Shown piece by piece: positions 43,791 through 54,177 of a DNA stretch of 64,000 nucleotides. The position numbers and the translations under genes are program-made. The stretch comes from Microglena sp. YARC (taxonomy: Eukaryota; Chlorophyta; Chlorophyceae; Chlamydomonadales; Chlamydomonadaceae): NCBI GenBank assembly GCA_022414725.1, contig CM039462.1:30749627-30813626 (forward strand). The letters run 5' to 3'. The notes beneath the pieces were generated by a model. The model had not been told where the DNA came from. It worked only from the letters and a program-made list of their open reading frames with translations, and did no database searches. Within the stretch, counting starts at the first letter, position 1, and each line of letters opens with the position of its first letter.

Positions 43791-45099
43791 AGCTACACAA
43801 AGTACAAATATAGTTGGGTAACGCCCCCCCCCCCCCCCCCCCCCCGTATCTCGTCCCCCCTAGGTGTATCGACATGATTTTGACGGTATCGACATGTGCT
43901 CGCGGTTCTCAATTCATATCGAACATGAGATATGAAATATCTTTTCTTGCCCCCCCCTCGATATATTGTATGATACATCGACGCTATCATATGATATAGT
44001 GTACAATATAGTACAATATGTTAAAATGGCATACAATTTCATAGGATGCATTGCCCGATAATCTGTCATTTGGAGGTCCGAGTAAAAAGATAGTTATAAC
44101 CTGGGAAGGCCCCCCCCCCCCCCCCCTCCAAATGAGGTGTTCAGAATGACCTGGAAAAGGGCTCAAAACATCCCCATGAATCATGCCATTATAGCCCCAT
44201 TCTCAGAATAATTCGATGTGCATTAGTAAAAGAAATTGAGGCCTGGGCACCTCCTGATATCTCGTACAATATCATATGACACATTGCCCGATAATCTTGG
44301 GAGCCAGTGCGATCTTGGCATTCCTACTTATTATGTATTTATTATGTTTTATTTCCGTATACCTGACCCCTCGTAATAAGGCATACTATTTATTTATTTA
44401 TATCCGTGTACCAGTGGGATAACGACGTTTAAGCTAATATAATAGTTTTGTAAAAGTAATTGCCTGAGTAGTTGTATCATTTCAATTTTCAATTTTGTGA
44501 ATCATTTGGCTGGTCTTTGAGAAGGAGATGGCGATATTACTTGCAAAAACAAACTGTTCTATGACTAAAACCAACATTACCATACCTGCGTGCCTCATTG
44601 TGTGTATATTGTTACAGTCCAGGGGTTGGCCAAATAGGCTTAAGGTACTTGTCCATTCATGATGCCAGGAGGGGCTAAAAAGAAAAGAAAACATTATCAT
44701 ACCTGTGTGCCTCATTGTGGCAGGTGCCCCGTTATTATCACTATAGCACGAACTCAGGGCCCCCGTTGGTAAAACGATTGTTCGGGGTTCAGTTTGTCAG
44801 TCTGTTTAGACCCTCCTGATATCATGGTTGGGAAGGTCCCTTTAGCCTATTTGGCTACCCCTGGACTGTAACAAGATACAGCATACAAACAACAAACATA
44901 CGACAAACATACAACATACATATAACATACATGCATGCATACAGGTGCCCGGGTCTGTGGTCCTGAGGCAGACGAAGTCGATGAAGAGTTGTTGCGGTCC
45001 AGTCCAGAGGAGGGGGCAAGGGACCTGGCTCTGATGGAGGCTCTGTTGAAGTCAGGGGAGAGCGGGGGACAAGTCACCCCTGTGACTCAGATTCAGTAG
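26715..45099 (+). CDS. Gfo/Idh/MocA-family NAD(P)-dependent oxidoreductase, at least 9 exons over 18.4 kb
   Basis: Exons: E1 from ATG 26715 to about 26842 (donor unclear); E2 28755-28855; E3 29606-29754; E4 32751-32846; E5 34166-34207; E6 37596-37667; E7 40414-40536; E8 41838-42027; E9 44945-45099. E1 has the Rossmann GxGxF motif (ALIGAGLF) and YVWSRSE. E2 gives GLDVLLADEAV and LVLPVQVAL. E3 gives ALAAGKNVIMEKPVSGTVAD, the EKP motif of the family, and CLAENYR. E4 gives YEEVFLAACRM, E5 WRRDVKGCPGGMLM and E6 DSSVHFVAALRMV, around the substrate site. E7 and E8 form the C-terminal sheet. E9 ends SSPEEGARDLALMEALLKSG and stops at 45097-45099. Phases agree for E2-E3, E3-E4 and E5-E9. A short exon is probably missing between E1 and E2 and another between E4 and E5. 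The family uses NAD(P) on sugars or related alcohols; the substrate is unknown. Confidence 0.87.
27310..27360 (-). repeat. Family T copy, inverted
   Basis: ATTGGGCAAGTCCCTTCAGC and CTAGTTAGCCACCCTGG, the reverse of the family T consensus, in oxidoreductase intron 1. Confidence 0.65.
27695..27872. mobile_element. Foldback MITE family F, copy 5
   Basis: CAGTTCTAGGCAGCTTCTTT at the left and TGGAAGCTGCCATGCGTAGC with CCTAAAAAG at the right; core CTAGTGCATCTGAAAGCTGA and CCCAGTGGCTGGCTCA. Closest to copy 1. Confidence 0.75.
28190..28375 (+). repeat. 18-bp tandem repeat (ACAACAAATATAGATTAT)
   Basis: About nine copies with drift (ACAGCTTGT, ATAGATTAT). Eighteen bp is six codons, which explains the open threonine/asparagine-rich frame across it. 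Intron 1 of the oxidoreductase. Confidence 0.9.
28440..29040 (+). repeat. Tandem duplication of oxidoreductase exon E2 with its acceptor region
   Basis: A ~190-bp unit (CCTAGCTACCCTTCACCC, TATGTGCTCTTATCTG, ACTCCAG and then the exon) occurs at 28440-28618 and 28619-28800. Copy 1 ends after LLADKD and lacks the rest of the exon; copy 2 is the full E2. A third partial copy at 28955-29022 repeats CTGACGAGGGCGTCAAACTC to the donor-like GGGGGTAGGT, with one base changed in the CTGG before it. Only the middle copy carries the full exon with both splice sites. Confidence 0.88.
29470..29523. repeat. G-rich homopurine tract
   Basis: TTTTTTGGGGGGGGGGTGAG followed by a second G-run, just before the E3 acceptor region in the oxidoreductase gene. 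Confidence 0.85.
29655..30062 (+). repeat. Three tandem copies of the 3' half of oxidoreductase exon E3
   Basis: Copy 1 (29655-29754) is the real exon end with donor CG|GTACGT. Copy 2 (about 29815-29912) keeps CAGTGGCTGACGCTACTGCT and a GGTACG donor but has TGA where copy 1 has TGC. Copy 3 (about 29970-30058) is cut off after GCTTGGCCGTCAAGTCCTAG, where a dispersed repeat begins. The downstream copies look like decaying pseudo-exons. Confidence 0.9.
30053..30290 (+). mobile_element. GACA-family dispersed element, copy with AACA/GACA core
   Basis: Starts CAAGTCCTAGGCGCGTAGC, then GTGGGTTCGAAATTGCCGG, GGAAGGGTGGAGAGTGGGTT, an (ACAAACAT)n-like run, and GCGGTGACCCTGGGGGTTCC, GGGGGGCTCCGCCAAC. 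GGTTCGAAATT resembles a tRNA B box, so a tRNA-derived SINE is possible. Relatives: 39328-39540, 41450-41668 (inverted), 48957-50130 and 62390-62515 (3' part). Confidence 0.7.
30350..30925 (+). repeat. Tandem duplication of ~390 bp
   Basis: GACCCATGGTGCAGTGTTGA, GCCTGTACACCATGGGCA, TTTGTTAGGCTCGCGTTGCA and CTGCTCACTGTGTTTTGTTC recur at 30748-30925 in the same order with point changes. The 3' end of each unit is the seed of the next minisatellite. Confidence 0.8.
30890..31580 (+). repeat. Minisatellite, ~41-bp unit
   Basis: About fifteen copies of CACCGTGTATTGTTCTGCC, TATTCAAATGTATGCTACTG and AT. In the intron between E3 and E4 of the oxidoreductase. Confidence 0.93.
31572..31680 (+). repeat. 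Family T copy
   Basis: GCTACAGTCCAGGGGATAGC, CAACGTAGGCTAAATATACT and TGCCCAGCC, ending near AGGGGCTGGATTAA. Confidence 0.7.
32087..32383. repeat. (ATC)n-rich trinucleotide array
   Basis: ATC, ACC and AGC triplets for about 300 bp. First of three ATC arrays upstream of exon E4. Confidence 0.93.
32384..32750 (+). repeat. Triplicated pre-acceptor segment with two further (ATC)n arrays
   Basis: AATCAAGCTA, GTGCGTTCATGTGTCTGTC and CTCCCCTGTAGTACAT recur: unit 1 from 32387, unit 2 from 32538, unit 3 from 32711. The arrays at 32460-32530 and 32648-32702 separate them. Only unit 3 ends in the acceptor ATGCAG that opens E4. Confidence 0.88.
33029..33097 (-). tRNA. tRNA-like sequence, probably a degenerate tRNA or SINE head
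   Basis: The minus strand reads TGGCTCAATGGTAGAGC (A-box and D-arm with a GCTC/GAGC stem), then a CATT/AATG stem, then GGGGTTCGAATCCC (B box and T-arm). The D-arm is perfect. However, the T-stem is partly mismatched, the acceptor arms do not pair and position 33 does not look like the invariant T. A functional tRNA is doubtful. It lies in the intron between E4 and E5 of the oxidoreductase. Confidence 0.4.
33340..34150 (+). repeat. Minisatellite, ~100-bp unit with (ACTCAT)n sub-repeats
   Basis: CTTCCTCCAAACACTGAATA, GGAATAA, GACTCAGACTCCTTCTC and CACAACCATGTACTCA recur about eight times, each with hexanucleotide ACTCAT/ACTCAG runs. It ends about 15 bp before the E5 acceptor. Confidence 0.92.
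34348..34490. mobile_element. MITE family M (ATGATATCATATGAT), copy 1
   Basis: 143 bp, from GGGAACGGCAATATGATATC to TGATATGCTGGTCCC; the ends are imperfect inverted repeats. The core is CTAGGCTAAAGTTACCATTT. The flanks TTAATATTTA and TTAATATTA look like a worn target duplication of about 10 bp. Confidence 0.8.
34500..34950 (+). repeat. Minisatellite, ~110-bp unit
   Basis: AATATTAGACAATCAGTATT, CAAACAGGAATATAAACTGT, TGACTCATTCAAATCACTCC and TCCTGACGTGAGGATACG, about four full copies plus partial ones at 34250-34340 and 35140-35190. MITE copy 1 is inserted in this array. Confidence 0.9.
35195..35410. mobile_element. Foldback element with GCGACGCGTCGC ends
   Basis: CTTTTTTGGTGCGACGCGTC at the left and GCGACGCGTCGCACGTAAAA at the right are inverted. 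A poly-C run and two TCCGAATTCCCC repeats lie inside. A related piece at 24115-24215 shares GACGACGCATG-like and CGCTCCGCA segments. Confidence 0.7.
35517..35611 (+). pseudogene. Upstream partial copy of oxidoreductase exon E6
   Basis: CAATGAGCAGCATATGCCCT through CACCTCCAGGATAGTAGTG and TTCACTTTGTCGCTGCTCTA repeats 37541-37626 almost exactly. This copy runs into TGTGTAG instead of continuing AGGATGGTGGCTG, so it would stop the frame if spliced. The pair brackets the 2-kb inverted minisatellite. Confidence 0.88.
35760..37022 (+). repeat. Minisatellite, ~115-bp unit (CCCAAACCTGGACGTGCCTG)
   Basis: About eleven compound units of ACCTGGACGTGCCTGCACC, AAGTCAAACCTGGACGAGCC, TACCCAAACCTG and AATGTAGAAAAACCTACCCC. 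Long frames on both strands come from periodicity. It lies in the intron between E5 and E6. Confidence 0.95.
37026..37440 (-). repeat. Inverted minisatellite, 30-bp unit
   Basis: About thirteen copies of TACAGGTTTGGGTTAAAGGG with TGCAGGCACG. This is the reverse complement of the sub-unit CGTGCCTGCACCCTTTAACC plus CAAACCTGTA in the preceding array, so the two arrays meet head to head at about 37023. Confidence 0.95.
37695..37822. repeat. (CCCTCT)n polypyrimidine tract
   Basis: Pure C/T on the + strand for about 120 bp, starting some 30 bp after the E6 donor. Confidence 0.92.
37850..38045 (+). repeat. Hexamer-tailed dispersed repeat, two copies in tandem
   Basis: ATTACATAGTCCATCAGCCT, GCTGGTCACCGTCTGCGGGC, then (GAATTT)n, then the same block again with CATGGGTAGCATAAACACTC. 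The hexamer run sits between the copies. Confidence 0.75.
38046..39135 (+). repeat. Nested tandem repeats derived from the E6 donor region and family T
   Basis: Three units of about 190 bp run from GTGTCTGTGTGACAGTTTGA, GTGTAGGTGTTGATATTGCC through a family T copy to GCATGAGGCCTCTGCG and TTAGGTGAA. From 38690 shorter ~75-bp units with TCGTATCTTGGGTCGGGCCT follow. The recurring GAGGCCTCTGCGxTAGGTGAA resembles the E6 end plus donor (GAGGCCTCAGCG|GTAGGTGAA), so the splice-site region seems to have been amplified. Confidence 0.8.
39328..39540 (+). mobile_element. GACA-family dispersed element, short-core copy
   Basis: AAGTCCTATGCAGCGTCGCT, GGCGGAGTGTGATGGCAACG, GGAGCTGACCGAAGCGAGTT, GACAGATGGACAAATGGG, and GGGGGCTCCCGCCCC with GGGGGCTCCGCC. 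Its closest relative is the inverted copy at 41450-41668. Confidence 0.8.
39541..40140. other. Intronic stretch without recognised features
   Basis: Part of the intron between E6 and E7. It holds a GGTAGCGATCGCTACTGGGT hairpin-like motif near 39990, related to the GCTACTTCTAGCTACTGGGT repeats at 43290, and nothing else I can assign. Confidence 0.4.
40156..40403. mobile_element. MITE family M, copy 2, inserted at the E7 splice acceptor
   Basis: 248 bp, from AGAAAACGGCGATATGATAT to ATCATATGATTTGGCGGCAC, with the family core CTAGGCTAAAGTTACCATTT and extra sequence in the middle. CTGCTTGCAGGT flanks both sides (40144-40155 and 40404-40415), a 12-bp target duplication that contains the acceptor CAG of exon E7. 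Confidence 0.85.
40575..40736. mobile_element. MITE family M, copy 3
   Basis: 162 bp, from GGGAACGGCAATATGATATC to TGATATGCCGATCCCC. ACTAATCATTA flanks both sides exactly (40564-40574 and 40737-40747), an 11-bp target duplication. It lies 38 bp after the E7 donor. Confidence 0.9.
40748..41140. other. Intronic stretch without recognised features
   Basis: One open frame crosses it (40669-41220), starting inside the MITE. It has no motif I recognise and lies within the oxidoreductase intron, so I do not call it a gene. Confidence 0.4.
41313..41835. repeat. Inverted GACA-family copy bracketed by a duplicated 36-bp segment, plus ~30-bp tandem repeat
   Basis: CTATTGATCACGGCAGACAA and GCTTCCTGCCATGGTCGTT at 41309-41348 recur at 41681-41719 with three changes. 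Between them lies an inverted GACA-family copy (41450-41668, ending AAGTCCTATGCAGCG in reverse). From 41724 to 41825 a ~30-bp unit (GACCCCTATTGACCCCCTTA) recurs four times and leads directly to the E8 acceptor at 41837. Confidence 0.8.
42243..42345. mobile_element. Foldback MITE family F, partial copy 6
   Basis: CAGCTACCTGCTGCGGCTTC, TAGGCAGCTCCCTGG and ACCTGGAAGCTGA; only the left end and core are seen. A piece of family T (CTACCCCTGGACTGTAACAT) lies just before, at 42208-42227. Confidence 0.6.
42720..42825. repeat. Poly-G and poly-C tracts
   Basis: A G-run at about 42739-42752 and a C-run at about 42805-42822, roughly 55 bp apart, in the intron between E8 and E9. The opposed runs could pair with each other. 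Confidence 0.8.
43265..43365. repeat. Tandem repeat, ~30-bp unit
   Basis: CTTCTAGCTACTGGGTCTTC and CGCTA, about three copies in the intron between E8 and E9. Confidence 0.85.
43605..43795. repeat. Tandem repeats ACTAGCATTCTCTACAATAG and (AACTTAG)n
   Basis: Interleaved copies of TACTAGCATTCTCTA and CAATAGCATACAATAACT, then six to seven heptamers AACTTAG. Intron between E8 and E9. Confidence 0.9.
43825..44280. repeat. Poly-C tracts and second copy of the 11442 dispersed repeat
   Basis: A C-run at 43826-43846, a CGACATG/GTATCGACATG repeat, then a C-run at 44110-44126 followed by AAATGAGGTGTTCAGAATGA, GAATCATGCCATTATAGCCC and GAGGCCTGGGCACC, matching 11449-11612 in order and orientation. Confidence 0.8.
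44611..44680 (+). repeat. Family T copy
   Basis: GTTACAGTCCAGGGGTTGGC, CAAATAGGCTTAAGGTACTT and AGGAGGGGCTAA. Confidence 0.75.
44745..44880 (-). mobile_element. Extended family T element (possible SINE)
   Basis: CACGAACTCAGGGCCCCCGT, TGGTAAAACGATTGTTCGGG and GTTCAGTTT, then the inverted family T core ending CTACCCCTGGACTGTAAC. The whole order recurs at 46217-46352. GTTGGTAAAACG and CGGGGTTCAG are weakly like tRNA A and B boxes. It ends about 65 bp before exon E9. Confidence 0.6.
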
Positions 45100-45475
45100 T
45101 TGAAGGGTGTCGAGGAGTTGGTGCGGTCCAGCATATATGAGGGGTGAAGGGACTTGGCTCTCATGTAGGCTCAGTTGACGTCAGGGGAGACCGGGGGACA
45201 AGTCACCCCCGCGACTCAGATTCTGTAGTTGGGAGGTGTCGAGGAGTTGGTGCGGTCCAGCCTATATGAGGGGGAAAGGGACTTGGCTCTGGTGGAGGCT
45301 CAGTTGATGTCAGGGGAGAGCGGGGGACAGGTCACCCCCGCGACTCAGATTCAGTAGTTGGGAGGTGATGAGGAGTTGGTGCGGTCCAGCCTAGATGAGG
45401 GGGGACGGGACTTGGCTCTGACGGAGGCTCTGTTGAAAGTACACAGGGAGTTGAAAAACTGGGGGAAACGCGCAG
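45100..45475 (+). repeat. Tandem copies of the oxidoreductase terminal exon E9
   Basis: After the stop at 45099, the E9 segment (GAGGAGTTGGTGCGGTCCAG, GGGACTTGGCTCT, GTCAGGGGAGA, GTCACCCCCGCGACTCAGAT) recurs about three times in ~121-bp units. Copies have changed bases (ATATATGAGGGGTGAAGG), and the last runs into unrelated sequence after GCTCTGTTGAAAG. They lie downstream of the stop, so they are probably 3' UTR or decayed exons. Confidence 0.9.
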
Positions 45476-45530
45476 TGGGGCTCAAAAAGGTGCGCATAAT
45501 TGCGCTGCCGTGCGCTCTTTGCAGTACCCT

Positions 45531-45603
45531 GTTACAGTCCAGGAGGTAGCCAAGTACTGTAGGCTAAAGGGCCTTGCCCCACCATAATATAATGAGCGGC
45601 TAA
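45531..45603 (+). repeat. Family T copy
   Basis: GTTACAGTCCAGGAGGTAGC, GTAGGCTAAAGGGCCTTGCC, ending GAGCGGCTAA. Confidence 0.75.
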
Positions 45604-46011
45604 AAAATAAAAGCACCGATGAACTGATCCAGGGTAGGACAGTTGCCTTTGAGTTTCTTGATGGAGAACCGCAGTACTGATTCTTCACTGTGGTCAGATT
45701 TCCCTAAAAATTCAGATCCGCAGTTGTTTCTTTGAATGTCATGTTTTTCTGGAGTCAGACCCAAGTTCAGACCGCACTTTTTCAAGGTCAAATGCACTCG
45801 TTTGGGTTTAGGGTTTACAAGCCCAATTTTGCTTTTACTGGTTACGATGGCTGGAGGCAAGTTCCTGGCTGGAGGCATGTAGCCAAGATCAAGTTACAAG
45901 GCAGAGCAGACGTGTTTTCATCAGACTCCTCGAAGTCATAATCCTTACCATAAACGCTCAGTGACTCGGCCAGTCGTCTACACATCACTCGGTAGGTCAC
46001 TTCAGCTGGGC
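45603..46011 (-). CDS. Unrecognised open stretches, possibly exons of an unknown gene
   Basis: On the minus strand 46011-45912 reads GPAEVTYRVMCRRLAESLSV followed by YGKDYDFEESDENTSAL, which looks protein-like with its acidic end. 45878-45600 is open and ends KKLKGNCPTLDQFIGAF. I recognise no family, splice sites are uncertain, and both lie among repeats. It could be a gene remnant or chance. Confidence 0.25.
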
Positions 46012-46216
46012 CAGCTTCTTCTCAGCCCCTTGGGCATGCGCCAGCGATAGACAATGTAGTGGCTATTGTGTTGAATATCCCTATCTCTGATACTGAGGTC
46101 TATACGGAGCTTACGGAACTGCAACGGAACAAAGTCGTTGGAGTAACTATATATCTGCTCAGTTATATATCCGTATTAGACGAAATAATATAGGGGGGTT
46201 CCCCTCATTCCCTCCT

Positions 46217-46352
46217 GCAGCACGAATTCAGGGCCCCCGTCGGTAAATCGATTGTTTGGGGTTCAGTTCATAAATGCCTTTTCTTTGTAGCCCTTCCTGT
46301 TACGGTTGGGCAAGTCCCTTAAGCTTATTGGCCTACCCCTGGATTGTAACGT
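46217..46352 (-). mobile_element. Extended family T element, second copy
   Basis: GCACGAATTCAGGGCCCCCG, TCGGTAAATCGATTGTTTGG, GGTTCAGTT, and then the inverted core GGTTGGGCAAGTCCCTTAAG and CTACCCCTGGATTGTAACG. Collinear with 44745-44880. Confidence 0.65.
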
Positions 46353-46799
46353 ACAGACATGCACATACAAAGCGAAGGTCCGCCCATCAACCTGAATCCT
46401 ACTTCCTTGCATAGAAGCTTCCTTGTATCACACCTGTTGGTGGTAGTGGCAGCTTAATGTTTGCATTGTTGATGTAGGAGTCCGGTGGAGACGGGATCAG
46501 ATAATACCAGAATTGATAGCTAGGTGTTGTTGGTTACACAAGAAGGTAAACTAAAAATAAGTATAGCTCAAAGCTTGCTACGGTCAGAAATGGGAGCCCC
46601 ACGGTGTTACAGGTGCTACGGTTTCACCGCAGCTTCATATGAATCTTTGTCAACAACGACAAACAGCTTCAGATAAGACCAACGGACCTGATGCTGGCTT
46701 ACAGCATGGGCCTTACGCGCCTCAGCATAGCTAGCGCGAATATGTGGCTTGAGGCATACCTATCAATCCAAGCCAAACATATTAATTCCCCAACACCTC

Positions 46800-47215
46800 C
46801 CCATGCATTGCTGGTGCATTCAGCTCACTGCATTGCTGCAGCACTGTATGCTCATAGCCCCCAACACCTCCCCGGGTATACATGGTACAGAAAGTTCACT
46901 GCATTGCTGCAGCACTGTATGCTCATAGCCCCCAACACCTCCCCACGTCTTGCTGTTACACACAACCCAACAGCTACCAATTGCAGGCAGTACAAACACC
47001 TGGATGGTTCAAGTCCCCACACAGAATGCAGGCAGTACAAACACCTGCCTGGCTCAAGTCCCCACACAGAAGAATATGTCAAATGCCTACACAGAAAAGT
47101 CCCCACACAACAGAATGTTTGACAAGCACACGCAGGGGAAGAAGTCCCCACATAGAATGCAGGCAGTACAAGTACCTGCCTGATCCAAGCGCCCACACAG
47201 AATGCAGCTTGCGTT
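46800..47215 (+). repeat. Two tandem repeats: ~83-bp and ~45-bp units
   Basis: TTCACTGCATTGCTGCAGCA, CTGTATGCTCATAGCCCCCA and ACACCTCCCC occur twice (46818-46873, 46891-46945). Then AATGCAGGCAGTACAAACAC, CTGCCTGGCTCAAGTCCCCA and CACAG occur about four times to 47215. Confidence 0.85.
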
Positions 47216-47229
47216 GGTGCTTTCTAAAA

Positions 47230-47345
47230 AAGAAACAGTGGCTGGAAGCAGGAAAAGTATACAGCCTATTGCTAGTGGTGGTCCAGGAGCATCTGGGTGC
47301 TACTACTCATAACTGCAAAAATGCCACTTCCCCAAAACTGCACAA
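47230..47345 (-). other. 3' flank conserved with Myb gene A
   Basis: Inverted relative to 17020-17120: GTATACAGCCTATTGCTAGT, GGTGGTCCAGGAGCATCTGG and GTGCTACTACTCA. It marks the far edge of the duplicated Myb unit. Confidence 0.65.
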
Positions 47346-47479
47346 ATGAAGGTCCAGGCAGTACCATCCAGACACTTCTAAACTCGCTCCTCAGAGCAAT
47401 AGCCTATCGATGTGCTGTCCTACACTATTGTTTGCACGGTGCTAGGAGACCACAAAGCAATCCAGGAGTCTGGGAAAAG

Positions 47480-48172
47480 GCTGAATGTCCACACAAATGT
47501 TACTGTCCACATGGACATAAATGTTCACATGAATGTGACTTTCCACACGAATGTAACTGTCCACACGAATGTAACTTTCCACGTGAATTTAACTTTCCAC
47601 ATGAATGTAACTGTCCACATGAATGTAACTGTCCACATGGACATAAATGTCCAAATGAATGTAACTTTCCACATGAATGTAACAGTCCACATGAATGTAA
47701 CAGTCCACAAGAATGTAACTTTCCACACAAATGTAACTGTCCACACGAATGTAACTTTCCACATGAATGTAACTTTCCGCATGAATGTAAATTTCCACAT
47801 GAATGTAACTGTCCACATGAATGTAACTGTCCACATGGACATAGATATCGAAATGAATGTAACTTTCCACATGAATGAAACTGTCCACACGAATGTAACT
47901 GTCCACATGAATGTTACTTTCCACATGAATGTAACTGTCCACATGAATGTATCAGTCCATATGAATGTAACTGTCCATATGAATGTAACTGTCCACATGA
48001 ATGTAACTGTCCACAAGAATGTAACTGTCCACATGAATGTAACTTTCCACACGGACATTCCTGTCCATATGTGTGTAACTTTCCATATGAATGTAAGTGT
48101 CCACACGAATGTAATTGTCACGTGAATGTAACTGTCCACGCGAATGTAACTGTCCACATGAAGGTATGTAAT
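47480..48172 (+). repeat. 18-bp minisatellite (GTCCACATGAATGTAACT)
   Basis: About 38 copies with few changes (TTTCC for GTCC; CACACG for CACATG). The unit is six codons, so every frame not opened by a stop runs through: NVTVHM, ECNCPH and, on the minus strand, WTVTFM. No signal or domain suggests a real protein. Confidence 0.95.
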
Positions 48173-48267
48173 TGCCCCAAAATTCAGACTCCCCATTCAG
48201 ACTCCCCATGACCTCCCTGCAACTAGCAGTGATATTGTACAAGCACCGAGCGATGTTGTTATTGCAT

Positions 48268-52167
<3,900 letters not shown>

Positions 52168-52744
52168 GATGTGACGCGCAGGAGAAATGGGGCGAAGAAC
52201 TTGGAAAATCGTAACTCGGTAGCAGACAGGGGTTAAACGGGTTTCAACACCAGAGCGCGAGAAATGGAAGGACTAGACGGAGAAGGTGAATATTAGCTCG
52301 CTAAGGGCAAAGGTCTCTGGCGAAGGAATTCAGCGTGAGTGGTGTAAGTGTGTGGGTTCAGACAGATAGCTGGCAAATATCAGAGTTTCGAAAAACAACT
52401 GACGGGGGCGCGGGCCGAGGCAGAACCAGGCCCCCACCCTGCCAGCTGGCAGTGTCTCGGATATGCTCAGAGATACGATTATCGTGATACGAGTCCAGAT
52501 ACGACTGCAGCATCCGAAAAGTATTTCCAAGCGGTTAACGCCTGATATTTTGCTATGGGAAGCTCTCCTGAGCGCGCTCAGCACGGTAACGGGGTCGAAC
52601 GTGGTGAGTGAGGTGCCAGCTCGACAGTGCAAATGTGCCAGCCTGGCGCAGGAATCTCGGCGCGTATGCGCGTAGTCTTCTCGAGCTGGCAGATATGGCC
52701 AGCCTGGTGCAGGCGTAGGACCCCTTACTGTAATGCTGAACGCT
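52168..52744 (-). promoter_or_regulatory. 5' flank of Myb gene B
   Basis: The first 50-60 bases before the start match the gene A leader (CGCCCCATTTCTCCTGCGCG versus CGCCCTTTTTCTCCTGCGCG). Further upstream I see no motif I can name. Confidence 0.5.
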
Positions 52745-52930
52745 ACCCATTCCGGAAGTTGTCTATTTCAGTCTGGCACGCAGGGCCGCAAGCCCGCAAC
52801 CGACTTGCTGGCTCGTTGCTATTCGCAGCAGGGGATACCCTGCTGCAGGGGTCTTCGTGACAAGGTTGTTCAGCAGGGGCATTCCCCTACCCTTATTCGC
52901 AGCTTAGGCTTCGCCCAAAATGGAAATTGT
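52745..52930 (-). promoter_or_regulatory. Conserved upstream block of Myb gene B
   Basis: Inverted counterpart of 12950-13130: GGCACGCAGGGCCGCAAGCC, GACTTGCTGGCTCGTTGCTA, CGCAGCAGGGGATACCCTGC and GGTTGTTCAGCAGGGGC. GCAGCAGGGGATACCCTGCTGC is itself a near palindrome. Confidence 0.6.
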
Positions 52931-53187
52931 CAGAATTGGATGAGAGAAGCTGCGTTTTGTGTGATGCTGAAATGAAAGGAAGTCCAGTTCACCCACTCCC
53001 GAGTTCATCACTATTGGTGGATGCTGGACTGACTCCGGTCTACACAGGCCACACACTCCCTTGAACCCCACTCATGCTGATACTCGTATGCTCCACAGAT
53101 TCTGTAGACTGAGCGAGGCCGCTGTAGACTTCATGTTTTGGGACCGAGATTGCAGTGTTCCAAAACAATCACAAAGCTTGACACCGA

Positions 53188-53240
53188 AGCCCCCCCCCCC
53201 CTCCCCCCACACACCTACCCACACCCACCCACCTCACTCA
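53188..53240. repeat. C-rich tract with ACCC units
   Basis: A poly-C run followed by CACACACCTACCCACACCCA. 52931-53187 and 53241-53690 hold nothing I can assign. Confidence 0.75.
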
Positions 53241-53694
53241 ATATGAAGAGAAGAATAGTATTACGATACAATTGTGTTACAAACGTCCTCTTGTATCAAC
53301 CTTCATAAATTTAGCCACATTCATTTCTGAAGTACTGAAACTAGCATCGACATTAAATTGTCTTTGACTAGTCTCCATCACATCGACATTCTGAACCAAT
53401 GTGAGCCCTGAGTTCGTACTTCAAATGAATAACGAGGTCTTGGCGGCAAGAAGTCAACAACCATCCTCGACTTTAACCTAGATAGATTATCCGTTTAGTA
53501 GATAGTTTGTGGAGCTCCAAAGAGGCAAGTGAGCCCAAGGCAAGCGAGATTCTTCTTTATTGTTAATCATGTATCCGCAATCAATGCAATCCTCCGAATG
53601 TAAAACGAGCAAATAATAAACAAACAGCACAGCATACATGTACATGTTGATTCAACATGCTTCTGAGATCTGGAACAGCTCCATGGTTGGCCCC

Positions 53695-54170
53695 TTAGGG
53701 TGTAGGGAGACACCAAGGAAGCTGGGCTAGGATTTTGTCGGTGTAAAAGGCGGAGCCAATCCGGCAGAAGGAAGTAGGCAGCCTTAGAGCGGCAGGAAAT
53801 GCCGACCCTTGACCAATCACAGATGCACCTCGACCCTTAAGCTGACCAGTGACTCTCCTGGGACACTGGTAACCAGGGCGGACAAGCTCCCAGTCCTGGT
53901 TGGTAGGGGTGGTAGGAGCAAGGCCAAGCCAAGCCAAACATATGCATCTCCTATGCGTATCCAGCATGGGCATTACAGTACTAGCCTTGAGGGCTCGCAC
54001 TAGCAGGTTGCTCTTATCGAGTAGGCAGACAGCAAGGGAGGCAGCTTTAGAGAGGGAGCCGATGATGACAAAGGAAACGAGTCCAGCCTGGTAGCTGTCG
54101 ATGCATCCAATTATTAGCCTCAGAGGAATCCCCCGCTTACAAATCAGCTGCATGGGAATCAACCTTATCG
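53695..54170 (-). CDS. Unrecognised open reading frame, possible exon
   Basis: The minus strand stays open through LICKRGIPLRLIIGCIDSYQ, AGLVSFVIIGSLSKAASLAV, CLLDKSNLLVRALKASTVMP to a stop at 53695. Composition is protein-like rather than repetitive, with a hydrophobic stretch, but I recognise no domain. Toward 54297 it runs into the ACC-rich repeat, so its 5' end is unreliable. Confidence 0.3.
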
Positions 54171-54177
54171 CCCCTCT

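Noticed and set aside
47412..48196. NVTVHM and WTVTFM frames, resembling a secreted repeat protein
   Set aside because: The 18-bp unit is divisible by three, so openness is automatic. No signal peptide, and several frames are open at once.
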